Shown: positions 1 to 11,466, counted from the first letter of the stretch. The stretch is 64,000 bases of DNA from Effrenium voratum (GCA_963377175.1 CAUJNA010000447.1:486056-550055); one strand, 5' to 3'. The notes: a model not told the origin generated them from the letters alone. Translations and numbers: made by a program.

Positions 1-655
1 GCAGCTGCTGCAGCATGGTGTTCACCACTTGCTGTTGCTGCTGCATCGCCTGACTGCGGCCAGCGGCCGGATTCTTTGAGAGCTTTGGATTTGAGAGAGT
101 TGCAGGATCAGAGTGCCTCTCTTCATGTGAACTTGTGAACTCCATTTTTGTGAAAGTGCGAAAGGGTGAGCCTCTTCCAAGGAGAGTTGCATGAGAAGAC
201 GTAGAACACGCCCGGATAGGTCGACGTCCGCCTATCTAAAACCCACAATGGTCGACACCAGCATCTCTGATGACGGATGCTGGGGACTGCCTTACACGCT
301 TCCGCAAACAGATCCTGGAGGGCCGACACCATCAGCATCACCATGGTTTGTGATACTTTTGTCATTGACGACGATACAAGATACCACAAGTAGATATTGC
401 GCTGTAGGCTATCTGGTTGACACTTGTTTCCCAAACAGGCCTCCATACCAGTCTCTTAAATTCCAACAACAAAAAGGCTGGGCACAAGTTGGCTGATATT
501 TGGCGCTATGGAAGGAGGTTGATGTTGGGCTGCAATTTGGAGCAACCTAGAGCCAGAATGTGGTTTGTTGACATGTATCAAGGACTTCAACAGTATCGCC
601 GGCTTGAGAATTGAGAAAACTAAGCGGGAAATTGGCTGAGGCCGGCAGACCTCAC
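1..655. other. no recognised gene
   Basis: The start of the window is GCT/CTG-rich (a short CAG/CTG run at 1-50). After that I see no convincing exon, RNA gene or repeat element. It could be intron or the 3' flank of the minus-strand gene to the right. Confidence 0.4.
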
Positions 656-835
656 AATATTCGGAAAGCCGCGGCATTCTCTGGCACGCTTGCAAGGTGT
701 GGGGTGCAGCGCGAGACTGTCTGCTCTAAATTAGCTGACCTGATCTGCTGTGGAATGTAAGCCACCAGAACGCCTCTCGCCATCCCATCCGCACAATCAA
801 GGAGGGAAGCAACCGCGCCTGCGCCGTCGTCATGC
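656..835 (-). CDS. internal exon, unknown protein
   Basis: The minus strand reads without a stop from HDDGAGAVASLLDCADG to PENAAAFRI. The acceptor is CCCTCAAG and the donor is GTGAGG. The length of 180 nt gives phase 2 in and phase 2 out (1+177+2). Amino-acid use is protein-like and higher in GC than the flanks. I do not recognise the protein. Upstream exons would lie to the right; the next candidate is 1546-1685. Confidence 0.45.
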
Positions 836-1545
836 CTTGAGGGCAACAGTTTCAATGAAACCGCAACCACTCTATACGCAGAGAGAGGGACCCTTGCATG
901 AACTCAAACCAAGTGTGTGCTAGATGATCCCATGCAAACAAACAACAGAATCAGCCAGTTGACAATGATGGCCATATCAGGAGAAGGCCCATCAACGTCT
1001 AAGACGGGCTCTTTGTTCCCGTGGAAAGACAAACATGTTCACTGGCGCATGATGACCCAAGCGACGCTGGACTTCCCAGTGTCATACTTATGCAGCATAT
1101 GCAGGCGGTCTTCAACAAGCGACCCACACATGCCTGGCACTGCCTACTAGGGCAAAGAAACAGCCAGCCTCCCACGTGAAGGTCAAGATTCTGCCAGCGA
1201 TAAACGCCGCATCAAGTCGGAAAAGGCACGCCGGACGCTTTCTTTGCGTTGATGCTGCTGCTTTATTGCCTTGTCAGTGTGGCTGTTTGGCTGGCTGGGT
1301 TGCAGTGGCTGATACGGCCCAGGATCAACTTGAGGTCAATAATTTGCCGTCTGGGCTCGGTTAAGCTGTCATAGCCTGGCAAGACTGACTATGCACACGG
1401 CTTCTTGCTATCAAGCGTTTATTCTCCCGGTCTCTTCAGTGTTAGCTGGGATTATCATCCCAATGTTCTTGCTGAGGGATCCTTTTGGGCCCGGCACCGA
1501 AGTGCCAGCCATTCTAAAACCAAATTCATGAGAGCAAGGACTTAC

Positions 1546-1685
1546 TGTCTGGAGCCATCTGAGAGCGACGGATAAGTGTCCATGCAAAGGATAGAAGTGT
1601 CAGGAAGCCCAGACCAAGCATGCCTGAAGGTCGTTCCAAGGGAGCCACCATCTTTGCTGCGTTATTTGGGCTCCATGATGAAATG
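1546..1685 (-). CDS. internal exon with a hydrophobic segment
   Basis: The minus-strand reading runs from ISSWSPNNAAKMVAPLERPS through GMLGLGFLTLLSFAWTL to RRSQMAPD. It ends at a near-consensus donor, GTAAGTCC, and starts after TTCTGCCATCAAG. The length of 140 nt gives phase 2 to phase 1 (1+138+1). The central 17 residues look like a transmembrane helix followed by RR, so an integral membrane protein is likely. No family was recognised. Confidence 0.5.
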
Positions 1686-2202
1686 CTTGATGGCAGAAAT
1701 CCTAGGCGGTTGACACGCAACCTATGATTGATTGGCTGCTGGAAGATAGCAGCTAAAGGGCTCAAACATCAGTTGCTAGCGTTCCATAATGCCAAACCAC
1801 CTAAAGGCAAGTCTAGTTTGGCTTCATCGTATTATTGATGCTTTGTCATTACACAAATCCCACACCAACCGGAAACACACAACAACTGCTCAAACTGAGC
1901 TCTGCCCCTGTATCCATACTCTCCCTGCTAATGACCAGATTTGGGGCGGTTGAAAGAGAAACCATCAGGAAGCAGGCATTTCGGGGTATAAAAATAAGAC
2001 ACACCCGTTCCGCTAGCATGGCACACCCTCACTTGGGCTGCTGGCACCTCGGATCCTTCAAGCCACCGAACTACATACAGAGCACGCGTTAACTGTCCAA
2101 GCCTAGGTATGGAAGCAAACGGCTTTGCTGTCAGCAGCCGCTACTACAAATGAACAGAACACCAAAAACAAAAAACTAAAAGAATACAAACAAGAGAGAG
2201 GT

Positions 2203-2442
2203 TCAGCATTTCGCAGTCGCCGACGATTCGTCGGTTTGCGAAGTCGGCTCAAAACTTTGCTGCCGACGGCCCAACTTGTTTTCCTGCCCCGCGCGCTGCG
2301 GGCACATCCAACTGGTCAGGAATGCAGGATGCTCAGCACGGCAGACAAGCGTGCCTGCACAGGAGTTCCCCCCCTCGCTGGAAAGGGGACTCCACCTATG
2401 ACTGCTTGGCACACAGCCGTTCAAACAGCCCGACTTTGACAA
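2203..2442 (-). CDS. weak coding stretch
   Basis: One open minus-strand frame has plausible composition, with AGQENKLGRRQQSFEPTSQT near its end. I could not fix both splice sites. It may be an exon of the same gene as 2753-2932 or 1546-1685, or a chance open frame. Confidence 0.22.
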   Translation of the reverse strand: MSKSGCLNGCVPSSHRWSPLSSEGGNSCAGTLVCRAEHPAFLTSWMCPQRAGQENKLGRRQQSFEPTSQTDESSATAKC

Positions 2443-2752
2443 TCCTCTATGCTTGACGTACAGCTTCTACTGCCCTTTGTGCATACCATCAAGCAACCAA
2501 ATGTAGGTCAGGTCACACCTCATCAACTCACCCCTAGGTCATTTTGACACACAGAGCCACCGTCTGTTTGCTGTGGACGTGTGGGTATATATCTCATGTT
2601 TTGCCGGGAGCAGTGGTTTGGAGTGGAAACCATCAGTCTTGGTTGCTGCTGACCCCCCTGCAAAAAAAAATAAAACTTGTTGGGGGCCTAGTGTTGAAAA
2701 CCCCCAAACAAATCCAACCCCAAAAAGGGGGCTTCCACTAAAAAGCTAAAGT

Positions 2753-2932
2753 CTAAAGATCCAACCCAATAGCAGCCAAGCAGTGCTCCAGCTGGCGCTC
2801 CTCCTCCTCCATCTCCTCGATGCCCGCCAGGCGCTGCGCAAGCGCTGCCGCATCGGTGCCAGGGGGAGCCGCATGGTCCAGGCTGGCGCCATCTGCGACA
2901 CCTCGAAACGGAACCGGACGAGTCGAAACGAA
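2753..2932 (-). CDS. terminal exon, acidic coiled-coil-like C-terminus
   Basis: This terminal exon starts after CTTGGCTCAG and ends at a TAG. It has 60 codons including the stop and begins in phase 0. The C-terminus carries ALAQRLAGIEEMEEEERQLE and ends LAAIGLDL. That looks like a short amphipathic, Glu-rich helix of the kind found at the end of structural or regulatory proteins. It marks the 3' end of a minus-strand gene whose other exons lie to the right. Function is unknown. Confidence 0.55.
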   Translation of the reverse strand, partial: FVSTRPVPFRGVADGASLDHAAPPGTDAAALAQRLAGIEEMEEEERQLEHCLAAIGLDL

Positions 2933-4060
2933 CTGAGCCAAGTTGGGAAGGACACCAAAAACCGCAAGCAGCCGAAGGAACCAACAAAAAACACATGCAA
3001 ATGCCTATAAATATGATTAGCATGAACTGGGTCATGGCAAGTGAATTACTAAGGAGGTGTCGCTGAATTGAAGGCCACATTGTGTTGTGGTATGAATGAG
3101 TTTCCTCATCCTACCATTGCAGTCATCCATGTACAATTGACTAATTGACTCAAAAGGTCCTTTCGAGATCTACTGCTTGATATAGCGCAACCGCACCAGT
3201 GGCAAAGAAGCAAGCGTGTGAGCCTGGGTGTTCAATAAGAACTCATGTAAACCCATCCCCACTTGGATGCACATGCACGCACCACCTCCTCTCATCAGCA
3301 CAAACAAAAACAATGAGACCTACTAGTCAACTTCCCAGTCCTTACCAGGCCGATACTTCCAATACAGTCCACACAGCCATCGCACTGGAGAAGCAGCTGC
3401 CGAGAGGTACGCCTGGCTTGCACTGACCTAAAAATCATCAAAACGCCTATTGGCAAGGCCTCCTTCCCAAAGCCTGCAAGTCAACAGTCCTTTGTACCGA
3501 TGCATCGGCACATCTCCGCGACATGTCGATTGAAGTCTCCCTATTGGCTATAACTATATTGGGTATTCGCAGAATATGTGTAATGAGCAGACACTTTCTT
3601 GACTTGCTGCAGCAATTACGTAACACTCAAGAAAACTGAAGCCAGGTCAAGCCAGCTCAGCTTCAAAGATGTGCTTCAGAACTATGCGCATACAAATGGC
3701 TCAAACGTAGCACATCAACGCCATGTTGTCTGCCTTCCGGTGGGGAACCATGCCCCAAACAGCCAACCCCTGGTCGAAAAAAAAAAAAGTCCAGCGTTCT
3801 ATCGATTCTTCAACAAGCGAAGCTAAACAAGGGCAAGACTGGTGAAAGGAGACTGACCCCAATGGGCCGAAGGTCCAGCTATTCAATCAAATTAGCACAT
3901 CATTTGAATGTCCAGGGTTAGAAGCATCTAGCAGAGTCAAATGCATGTCAAAACAATTCAAGAAACACAGAAGCTAGAGGAGTAAGCTGTAGTCAGAAAA
4001 CTAAGTGCATGCTTTGCGAAAACAACTGGCACAAAAGGCAACAATTCGCAATAGCCCAAA
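2933..4060. other. intron-like sequence without recognised features
   Basis: I see no convincing exon here. An A-rich run lies at 3777-3788. If 2753-2932 is a terminal exon, this is probably part of the preceding intron. Confidence 0.35.
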
Positions 4061-4064
4061 GCTC

Positions 4065-4228
4065 CAATCATAACAAGCTGCGCTTGTGCAGGCGCAAGAG
4101 CCGCCGAGCAAAGCGATCATGCTCTCTGACCAACCAGGCTCTGTGCGCGCCGTCCAACCTGCGCTTGCAGTGCTTTTCTTCTGGGATCTGGAAGCGACTT
4201 CACCCTGCCCATGCTGCCAGTGCGCTTT
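4065..4228 (-). CDS. possible exon beside a family A element
   Basis: The minus-strand frame KAHWQHGQGEVASRSQKKS continues to TEPGWSESMIALLGG. It begins right after GGTTCCACAAG, the inner end of a family A element. I could not place the donor securely, so the lower boundary is approximate. The amino-acid sense is moderate. If real, the inserted repeat supplies the acceptor. Confidence 0.35.
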
Positions 4229-4330
4229 TCTTGTGGAACCCCCGCAAAAAAACAACACTATGGCTTTCCTACTGGTTCCCTTTGAAACCACCAAAAAGGG
4301 GTACCCTCAAGAGCACACACACACACACCC
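4229..4330. mobile_element. family A inverted-repeat element
   Basis: Family A elements are about 80-105 bp. They begin GGGTGTGTCTTTTT, end with the reverse complement, and have a core like TTTCCTGTTGGTTTCCCTTT plus an AAAAAGGG motif. This copy has the core TGGTTCCCTTTGAAACCACC and the arm ACCCTCAAGAGCACAC, whose end has drifted into a CA microsatellite. Confidence 0.6.
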
Positions 4331-5771
4331 ATATGGTAGAGCAACTTGCCTGTGCACACCCATATGAGCTAAAACCAAATCTCCGGAGCCCTAACCTTTC
4401 CTGAAAGATGTTCAAGCTTGAATCGCACCTGCCATGATCCATGTTTGATCTCCGAAGCATGACACAATGGCATTGGTTTCCTCGACCCGTCTGAGGGTAG
4501 GGACTCAATCACTGACAACCAAAGCAAACCTGGCTACACATGAACAAGAAAAATCATGCCAACCCTGGCACAGCTCCAAACCGACACTGACACAACTTAC
4601 TTCCGTGGCCAAACATGTCCCCAAACGTTTTGCCGGGTCTTAAAAGTTCAACGTCCGGGGAGTGCACCAAAAGCGATCCAAATCACCGATCCAAACCATT
4701 TCCAAGCCAAACTCGAGTGAGAAAACCACAACCACCAAGTAAGGGCAACCTTCCCAACCAGCGGCTTGTCCCAACACAAACATCCGCGTGGTGTTGTTTA
4801 CTAAAAAAATGGCCCAAACCCATGTGACAAAAACAACAAAAAACAAAACACAAGACCGTTGTTGACTGACATAGCGTGGGGTGGATTTCTGTTGCTTACC
4901 AAGAAAATGAGTCAGAGAAACCCAAAACCACCGACTGTCCGTCCCCTCGCCTCACCAAAGGCGCCTTTTGCCGCTGAGCCCAGGCCTCCAACGCCAAAGC
5001 GCAGGTAGCCTTCGCGTGGCCTCACGCGACGCGTTCGGAGTCCATCGTCTTTTGGGTCGGTACCGATTGTTTGGTTGTAAAAGGAAACCAAAACGAGACG
5101 GTACCTGTTTTTGGTGGTCCTGGAACTTCTTTCACAAAATTGTGTCCCGCAAACATCGGAGACTACGAGTTTTCTATAAATCTCATGGAACAAATCGGAG
5201 TTTTCTCAGGGGTTCCAAATCCTAAGAAAGACGAAAGTCGGTTGAAGGAAAACAGCGCGCAGTACCTAATTGCTACCCTTGGTTTGGTCATTGCGTTGAG
5301 GTTCCAAGCAAACCTGAGTATTAACGATCAGTTTATCTTGATGGATCGAAACCCGTTGTGCTCAGGAAGGGCAAGCAAACCATGACTTCCATGGGAAACT
5401 GGGGTCTCTGGATACGGTGGTCATTGAAGTGTGATTAGATTGAGGTCGTCATTGGATTGACTGACAAACGCAGTCGAAGCAAGTGGCTGCAGAACCCCAG
5501 GATGTCTGATAGATGATTTGGCTGCGTTAGATGCAGGCAAAGCAAAGAGGGGCAAGGGGCAAGCTCCGCAAGTGGCCCCAAAGTTTGGGCCCCAATGGGG
5601 GCCCCTGCCTGGTCCGTTTAGAGTGACGCAAAGTCACTCTTAAAAGAGGGTACGAATGTGTTCCGCACACCAGTCAAACATTATCCTGCCAGTTTCCATG
5701 TTTCTCCTGTGTTTTCTCAGCGGCGTTGAGATGTCCAATCTCCGACACTATGGGGGCTCTCCACTCCATAC
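4331..5771. other. no recognised gene
   Basis: This long stretch has only chance open frames on both strands. There are local A/C-rich runs at 4800-4850. It is probably intronic for the minus-strand gene with the exon at 5772-5949. Confidence 0.35.
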
Positions 5772-5949
5772 CTTGTACCCATATTGCGGGAACCTGGGTC
5801 CGCTTGCGTCCATCCCAAGGTTTCGGCAAGCGGCTGTACAGCGCGCAGCGGGGAGCAAGCTCCGTCCCACCCTTGCGCAAGTAGAGGTAGTCCCTCTCCG
5901 CAGGGCGGCCATGTGACTGGTCCACCACCAAATCGCAAAGCCAACCGTC
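5772..5949 (-). CDS. internal exon, unknown protein
   Basis: The minus-strand reading DGWLCDLVVDQSHGRPAERD continues through YLYLRKGGTELAPRCALYSR to QVPAIWVQ. The acceptor is TTTCTGGGATGGCAG and the donor is GTATGG. The 178 nt start in phase 0 and end in phase 1. The preceding intron (5950-6082) contains a family A element. The frame upstream of it (MQSHLLFGTSESIG) ends in phase 0 at GTGTTTC, so the join is in frame. The protein is not recognised. Confidence 0.5.
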
Positions 5950-5986
5950 CTGCCATCCCAGAAACACGCGACATCGCCGGCCAATG

Positions 5987-6085
5987 GGTCTGTCTTTTCC
6001 AAGGAGGGCGGCCCATGTTTGTGGTTTTCAAAGGAAACCCAAAAGACACTTTTGTTTTGGGGGAGTCCTTACAAAGAAACACCCC
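5987..6085. mobile_element. family A element inside intron 5950-6082
   Basis: The copy begins GGGTCTGTCTTTTCC and ends CTTACAAAGAAACACCCC, with the core GTTTTCAAAGGAAACCC. In the minus orientation its 5' end gives the donor (GGG before GTGTTTC) of a 133-nt intron. The acceptor lies just beyond its other end. The coding frames on the two sides agree in phase 0. Confidence 0.6.
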
Positions 6086-6336
6086 TATGGATTCAGATGT
6101 TCCAAATAGAAGGTGGCTTTGCATTTCGGTGTTGTAAATGTAAAGTTTCAAAACCGCTGCCAACCAGGGCATAGCACGACATGATGCACTCCGAGGTCAT
6201 CCCTCTTAAGTCAGTCCACGTGATTCCACGTGAGTTCCAGATGAGTCACAATCAAATCCCGGTACCAAAATGGTCTAAGGAATTTAGAAGGCGGCTGCAG
6301 CTTTTTATGGTTGGGGTTGTCCCAAACTTCATCTAC

Positions 6337-6500
6337 CCGGCTTTGGATCGTTGCTCAAATGTCCAGCGACTCGGTCCTTCCTGGCGGCTGCTTGGAATGC
6401 CTCCACCGCCCCCGAGCTCCGGGTAAGGTAGGCTTGCAGAGCCACGGGCCGCGCCTCAGGCACCAAGATGCGCCGGAGGCTGCCAGTCAAGGCGCGGATC
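6337..6500 (-). CDS. internal exon, Arg/Ala-rich
   Basis: The minus-strand reading contains RALTGSLRRILVPEARPVAL and GAVEAFQAAARKDRVAGHL, ending DPKPG. The acceptor is GTCGGCCAG (an alternative lies 15 nt upstream) and the donor is GTAGATG. The 164 nt run phase 2 to phase 1. Composition is strongly protein-like and helical. The family is unknown. Confidence 0.5.
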
Positions 6501-7099
6501 CTGGCCGACCAAAGACTTAGAAGCAACAAGTGGCCGGAAGGCAGGAAGGCCGGAAGGAGCTGACTTTCACCAAGAGTCAGTTTGTTTTTTCTTGGCCGAG
6601 GGCACCACAGCTTGGCCAACATACTCTGCAATGAGCCACTACCATTTGCCCGCCTTGCATGGATGCCCCTCTGGAATCAGAAACAAACGGAACTGGGCAA
6701 GTGGGGATTTCCTCATGGAGTCGTGGCAAGTCTAAGAACACGGTTTTCTGCGTGTGGCGTGAGGCATGCTTTGCACAACTTAGGTCGTTGTGCATGTTAG
6801 ACCCCGATTCTGAAAGGCGGCCTACATGAGGAGGGGATGTGGTGAGTCCAGAAACGTCACAACACCAGTTGCTTCCTGACTACGATACTTTACAACTTCA
6901 GATGTCCAAAATGGCTTGCACGGTATTAATGTGGCATTCTACGTGTATAGAAACCTGAACCACCAAATCGGGGGAGACAAGTCCGGAGCCGGTCCTTTGC
7001 TCCGCACCAGAAGCGGTGGCCAAATAGTGAACAGCTGAGACGCTGTAGCAGAGGTCAAAGACCTGCGAAAACATCACTAAGCAACTGTGCCCTAGTGGA

Positions 7100-7478
7100 G
7101 TGTTGTTGCTGCTGCGATTAGCATTAATTATTATTATTGTTGTCGTTGTCGTTGTACTCCTCGTTGTCGGTGTCGCTGTTGGGATTATTGAGCATGCTAT
7201 AGCTCTTGTTGCTGTTGCTGTCGTCGCCGGCGTCATCGTCGCCATTGCCATTGTTGTCGATGCCGTTGTCGTTGTTGTGTATGTTGTTTTGCGTTTTTTT
7301 GTTGTTGGTTGTTGTTGTTGCTGCTGCTGCTGCTGTTGTTGTTGTTGTTGTTGTTGTTGTTGCTGCTGCTGCTGCTGCTGTTGTTGTTGCTGTTGCTGTT
7401 GCTGTTGCTGTTGCGGTCGCCGTCGCCGTCGCCGGTTGTTGGTTGTGGGCATCGTCGCCGTTGTTGCCGTTGTTGCCG

Positions 7479-7524
<46 letters not shown>

Positions 7525-7575
7525 CGTCGGCGTCGTCGCTGTTGCCGGGGCGGTGTCGGTGTCGGTGGTGGTGGC
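7100..7575. repeat. TTG/CTG trinucleotide tract
   Basis: Imperfect GTT/GCT repeats fill this stretch, with blocks of pure CTG and TTG at 7318-7410 and 7476-7525. Apparent long open frames of poly-Cys, Leu, Val, Asn or Gln in it arise from the repeat and are not taken as genes. Confidence 0.9.
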
Positions 7576-7844
7576 ACGTGTAATCAGCATGCCGCGTACA
7601 ATCCAAGAAGGATGCTACCTGGAGCATGCATATCGTGTCCGGATAAATATGTTCAACTTCAAAAGGTTCAATTTATTGTGACACGACCATCGCTGTTGGC
7701 CTCAATGCTGCTGGTGCATCAGCGTGTGCAATCAAAGAGGCGAATGACATACATCTTGAAGCAGATTCTATTGACAACACTCACCGCGAAGGACTCAACC
7801 ATGGATACGTGCTCCAATAGCCAAGCTTATGCAAACGAACAGTC

Positions 7845-7960
7845 GAAACAAGCAAACAAGAACAAGCAAACAGGCAAACAAGCAAACAAACAAGCAAACA
7901 AACAAACAAACAAACAAACAAACAAACAAACACAAAACACACACACACACAAGCGCACAA
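7845..7960. repeat. AAAC/AAGC tetranucleotide array running into CA repeat
   Basis: Tandem AAACAAGC changes to AAAC units (about 7856-7931) and then to a short CA run (7934-7950). Less regular CA-rich sequence continues to about 8090. Confidence 0.9.
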
Positions 7961-8111
7961 GCACACGACAAACAAAGAAGTGGACAAACACACGCACACA
8001 AAGGAACATACAGCCAAGCAAGGAAGCGATTATGTAAGCACCGGCAAAACACACGCGCACATATACACACACACACTCGCAAGACAGATTCCACCACATG
8101 CCTGTTGGCAA

Positions 8112-8239
8112 TCAATGATGTGTCCCAGTCGCCTGGCTCCGGAAGGGCAACGGCTGCGCTAGGTCGCAGCGCAGGCGTTCCCCCGACATGGGTGACAGGT
8201 GCTTCTCCGCCTGCCGCAAGGCGGGCGAGGCCCGCGGCG
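8112..8239 (-). CDS. probable exon, basic peptide
   Basis: The minus-strand reading PRASPALRQAEKHLSPMSGE continues RLRCDLAQPLPFRSQATGTH to a TGA. It starts after ATATATCCAAG in phase 1. It is GC-rich compared with the repeat-filled flanks. It may be a terminal exon, or an internal one using a GC donor near CCAGGCGAC. Function is unknown. Confidence 0.42.
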
Positions 8240-8274
8240 CTTGGATATATGAAGGCGAGGCCGAGCAAATCCAT

Positions 8275-8291
8275 GGGGGGGGGGGGGGGGG
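8275..8291. repeat. G17 homopolymer
   Basis: This is an uninterrupted run of 17 G immediately beside the exon at 8112-8239. Homopolymers of this length are often length-variable or misassembled. Confidence 0.95.
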
Positions 8292-8853
8292 CTTGGGAAA
8301 AAAGGCCTTCATTTAAACCTCACACATCTTGAGATATATACCAACGTGTGTCCCTGAACATATGTTCTATGTTCTGTGGCAGGCCGAGCATTGCGTGGGC
8401 CTGGGTTGTTCCAAGTGGCTAAGCTACTATCTCAACCTGCATTCGAGGCCGAGGAACTCTTGGAGCATCAAAATTGGGGCCCATGTTGGTAGCCCCGCCC
8501 TCAAACGCAGCAACAGGGTCCTAAAAGGGACCACATGTTTGACATCACCCCGCTGTGTTGCCCAGACCCAACGCGCAAGTACGGCCACATAAATTGCCTC
8601 CCACTCATCGGAGCGAAGCATCTCGGAGGACAGGTCCACACCAATGACAGCCAAGTGGCATTGGCTGCCCGCCTGAACGATAAAAGGCGGGGCCCTGATG
8701 GTCAAAGGTTGCCACTTGCTATGGACAAGGGTTGAAGTTTGGCAAAATGGAAGAGGAAAGCTCGGGTCAAAGAACAACAAACCCTGGTTATTTAGTGTGA
8801 ATAGCTGACATGCGGGTTCCTGCGAGGTCCTCACACTCCGTTGGTTTGCAGCA

Positions 8854-8953
8854 GGGTGTGTCTTTGTTGAGGGCACCCTTTTTGAGGTTGGTTTAAAGGG
8901 AACCAGCAGGAAACCAGCTAGCGTTGGGGCCCCCCGAATTTTGAGACAAACCC
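8854..8953. mobile_element. family A element, complete
   Basis: The copy starts GGGTGTGTCTTTGTTG and ends TTTTGAGACAAACCC, with the core AAAGGGAACCAGCAGGAAAC. The ends are inverted repeats. In the minus orientation a coding-like frame ends exactly at its GTTTGTC donor. Confidence 0.75.
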
Positions 8954-9085
8954 GGCCGGCTCTGCAGAATGAGGCAAACATTGTGGCATCTCAAGAGGAC
9001 TGCCAGGATGCGTCTGAACATCCTTCGGCCCCAATTCTCCTTGCCTCCGAAAGTCACGGAGAAAAACTTCCCCTAGCTTCCATTG
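8952..9085 (-). CDS. possible exon ending at a family A element
   Basis: The minus-strand frame contains WKLGEVFLRDFRRQGELGPK and PLEMPQCLPHSAEPAG. It ends in phase 2 at GTTTGTC, the terminal repeat of the adjacent element. The acceptor was not located, so the upper boundary is approximate. Confidence 0.35.
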
Positions 9086-9871
9086 GACTGATTGGAGAGC
9101 ACAATTAGACGCATGCGCACGCATAGAATTGGACCTTGCTGGACAGCCCACTGCCGCAGCCCAGGTCCACCTGCAAAATGCCAAGCGGAACAAAGCTGGG
9201 TCTCAAGGAACCTGTTGGCATGTGGCTCAACGGCTGACATCTACTGCACGGTCTGTTCCCTGACACATGAAGTGCTATTTGGGAAGCCAAGAACAACTTG
9301 AAACCAGATTTGATGGCGAACACACGCAGTGTCAACATGCTTACTCGGCGAACACAGGCAGTGTCATCATCCACAACTACAACAACAACCACACCAAAAT
9401 CATGCCATGGTTGCCACCCCCACAATTTCAGCACCCCCCCGCAAGCAGCAAACAACATAGAACAACCAGCAGCCTTTCACCAACGACTAACAGGAGCCAG
9501 CAGCAGCAGCAGCAGGCGCAGCAGCAGCAAATCACTCACCTCTATGACAGGGTGTATGATAGAGCGCAACACAACGGCTGACGGCTGTGTGCTGCAAGGA
9601 CAGGCAGGAGGTGCCGCAAGAAGGGTCTCCTTGTAAGCAAGGCCAAGATGGGTAGCATGCCCAGCAGTCTCATCCCTGGTCGCTCCTTAAAATCCTACAC
9701 CGGGAAGACTTGATTTCACAGGGTGCAATCTCTCCACCCGCCGTGCCTGTCTTATGTGTTTACCCCAAAAGACACAATCACATCCATGTGCCGCTGGATA
9801 TGAATTTGAAATGTGTAAATATATATATATATATGTATTCAACATATGATACATGTCGCTGCAAAGGTTGA

Positions 9872-9996
9872 CAAGCTCAGCCCTCAATCCTTGGCTCCTG
9901 GTCCGTGCTCTCCGTCTGAACGGAGCACAGCTGAAGCGTCCGTCTGGCCAAAGTCTCCTTCGCAAAGCGAAGTGGGAGCCCGGAGACACCAACAAC
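9872..9996 (-). CDS. probable terminal exon, frame ambiguous
   Basis: After an acceptor-like GCACAGACTAG all three minus-strand frames stay open. The most protein-like is RAPTSLCEGDFGQTDASAVL ending GPGAKD and a stop. A second frame ends TDQEPRIEG. The local GC rise supports an exon, but I cannot choose the frame. Confidence 0.35.
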
Positions 9997-10342
9997 GCTC
10001 CTAGTCTGTGCTAAGCTGCATTTAAGGAAAGGGTCAAGGCTGCGAAGAAGTGTTCCTAACATCGACATGTTGTTCATGTGGCACAAGTACATTGCACGTC
10101 AACGAAATGCAAAGTCTCCGCCCACCATTGGCCCAAATATGCGGGTTCATGATCCATGTCCGCTTGATGATGAGCTCAACTGCTCATCTTTGTCATTGCT
10201 GCAGCTTTTTGACAACAATAACAATGCAACAACCTCAGCATGTACGCACTCAAACAAATGCATATACACTTATGTATGTATGTATATATATATATCATGT
10301 GTAGATAAGTATATTCTGTAGATTGACAAGAGTCACAGTCAC

Positions 10343-10492
10343 TTCTCTAAACCTTCTGCAAGAAGCCCCCGCTTTCCCCATCCGCAAACAAGAAAGCTGT
10401 CCTGCGACCCCCTGTTGTGCTCCGTGTACCCGGCCGTGCGCTCGGAGTCATAGTAGCCTAAGCTCTCTGGAAGGAACCGGCAACTTTGGCTC
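10343..10492 (-). CDS. exon, unknown protein
   Basis: The minus-strand reading SQSCRFLPESLGYYDSERTA continues GYTEHNRGSQDSFLVCGWGK to GLLAEGLE. The acceptor is GTTGCCAG and the donor is GTGACTG. The 150 nt run phase 2 to phase 2. If the donor is not used, a stop follows one codon later, so this could also be a terminal exon. Confidence 0.45.
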
Positions 10493-11282
10493 CTGGCAAC
10501 ACAAGCTAGCAGCATTTCAAACCCAAACATAACAGACAAGTAATATATCTTTGCACTTACCCAAACTCCTGCTTAGCAATGCTCCTGTTCAAGGCATGTC
10601 TTGCCTGGGTGTCGCTCGTAGGGGCTCTGAATCTAAGGCGGCCAAAGAGTCTCTTTAGGAAGATACGCACCCAAACGGCACTGAACAAATTGGTTTGGGA
10701 CCTGGACTAGAAGGCTTTCCTACATGCCTGATGTGGGCTAAGTTTCTTCAGCCAGCCTTTGTACCAGTGCTCGCTCATTCACTCTCTGAGCTGCTCACGA
10801 TCTGCGTCGAAGGAGGCGCGGTCTTCCTCCTTCCAAGCCTCTGAGACAGCGAAACAAGTGCAGGGTCCCTCCACGTAGGGTGGAACAGTGTCCCGCTAGG
10901 GTTCCACACATTTGTCCTTTAAACATCACCCCACTGAAAGGAAACTCACTTCAACAATGCCCAAAAGGTGATGTTTAAAGCCACCCAAAGTGGAAATATA
11001 GGGAACCCTGTGAAAATTCATGAACACACCGGAAGCTGTACACAGAGAATGTTGGTTTGCAAGTCAGGCCACCGGCCTGAGTGTCTCTGCCCATAATTAT
11101 CCCACGAAAAAAGAAAAACAAAAACGCCGGTCTGAGCTTGACTGGAACTTCCATCATTCCCCACTGTCAAACGGGCTCCAAATGGGCTCCAAACGGGCGC
11201 TCCGAGGAGACCAATATTAAACTATCCCAACCTATTGGGGCGACAGGCTTGTGGTATCGAGACTTTCAATCAGCTTGCCCAC

Positions 11283-11466
11283 CACATGTGCAATCATGTC
11301 TGACAAGCACGCCTGAATCCATTCTGAGAAGCAAAGTGGTGGCCAGTTGCTTCTCACTTGCTAGCTGGAGTGGCCTAAAGTTCGGACAAACCAAGCAACA
11401 AGTGAGCTCATAAGAAGGTTCAGCGTCAGGGCCTATAAAGTGCTTGGCGAGCTGCTCAGCGTCAAA
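11283..11466 (-). CDS. exon with Cys-rich segments
   Basis: The minus-strand reading FDAEQLAKHFIGPDAEPSYE is followed by LTCCLVCPNFRPLQLASEKQ and ends LVRHDCTC. The acceptor is GTCTTGTCAAG and the donor is GTGGGC. The length fits phase 0 to phase 1. The CCxxC and HDCTC segments might bind metal, but no known domain was recognised. Confidence 0.4.

Noticed and set aside
7100..8040. Open frames of 160-240 codons
   Set aside because: Poly-Gln, Asn, Cys, Leu and Lys-Gln-Thr-Asn runs from the TTG/CTG and AAAC arrays.
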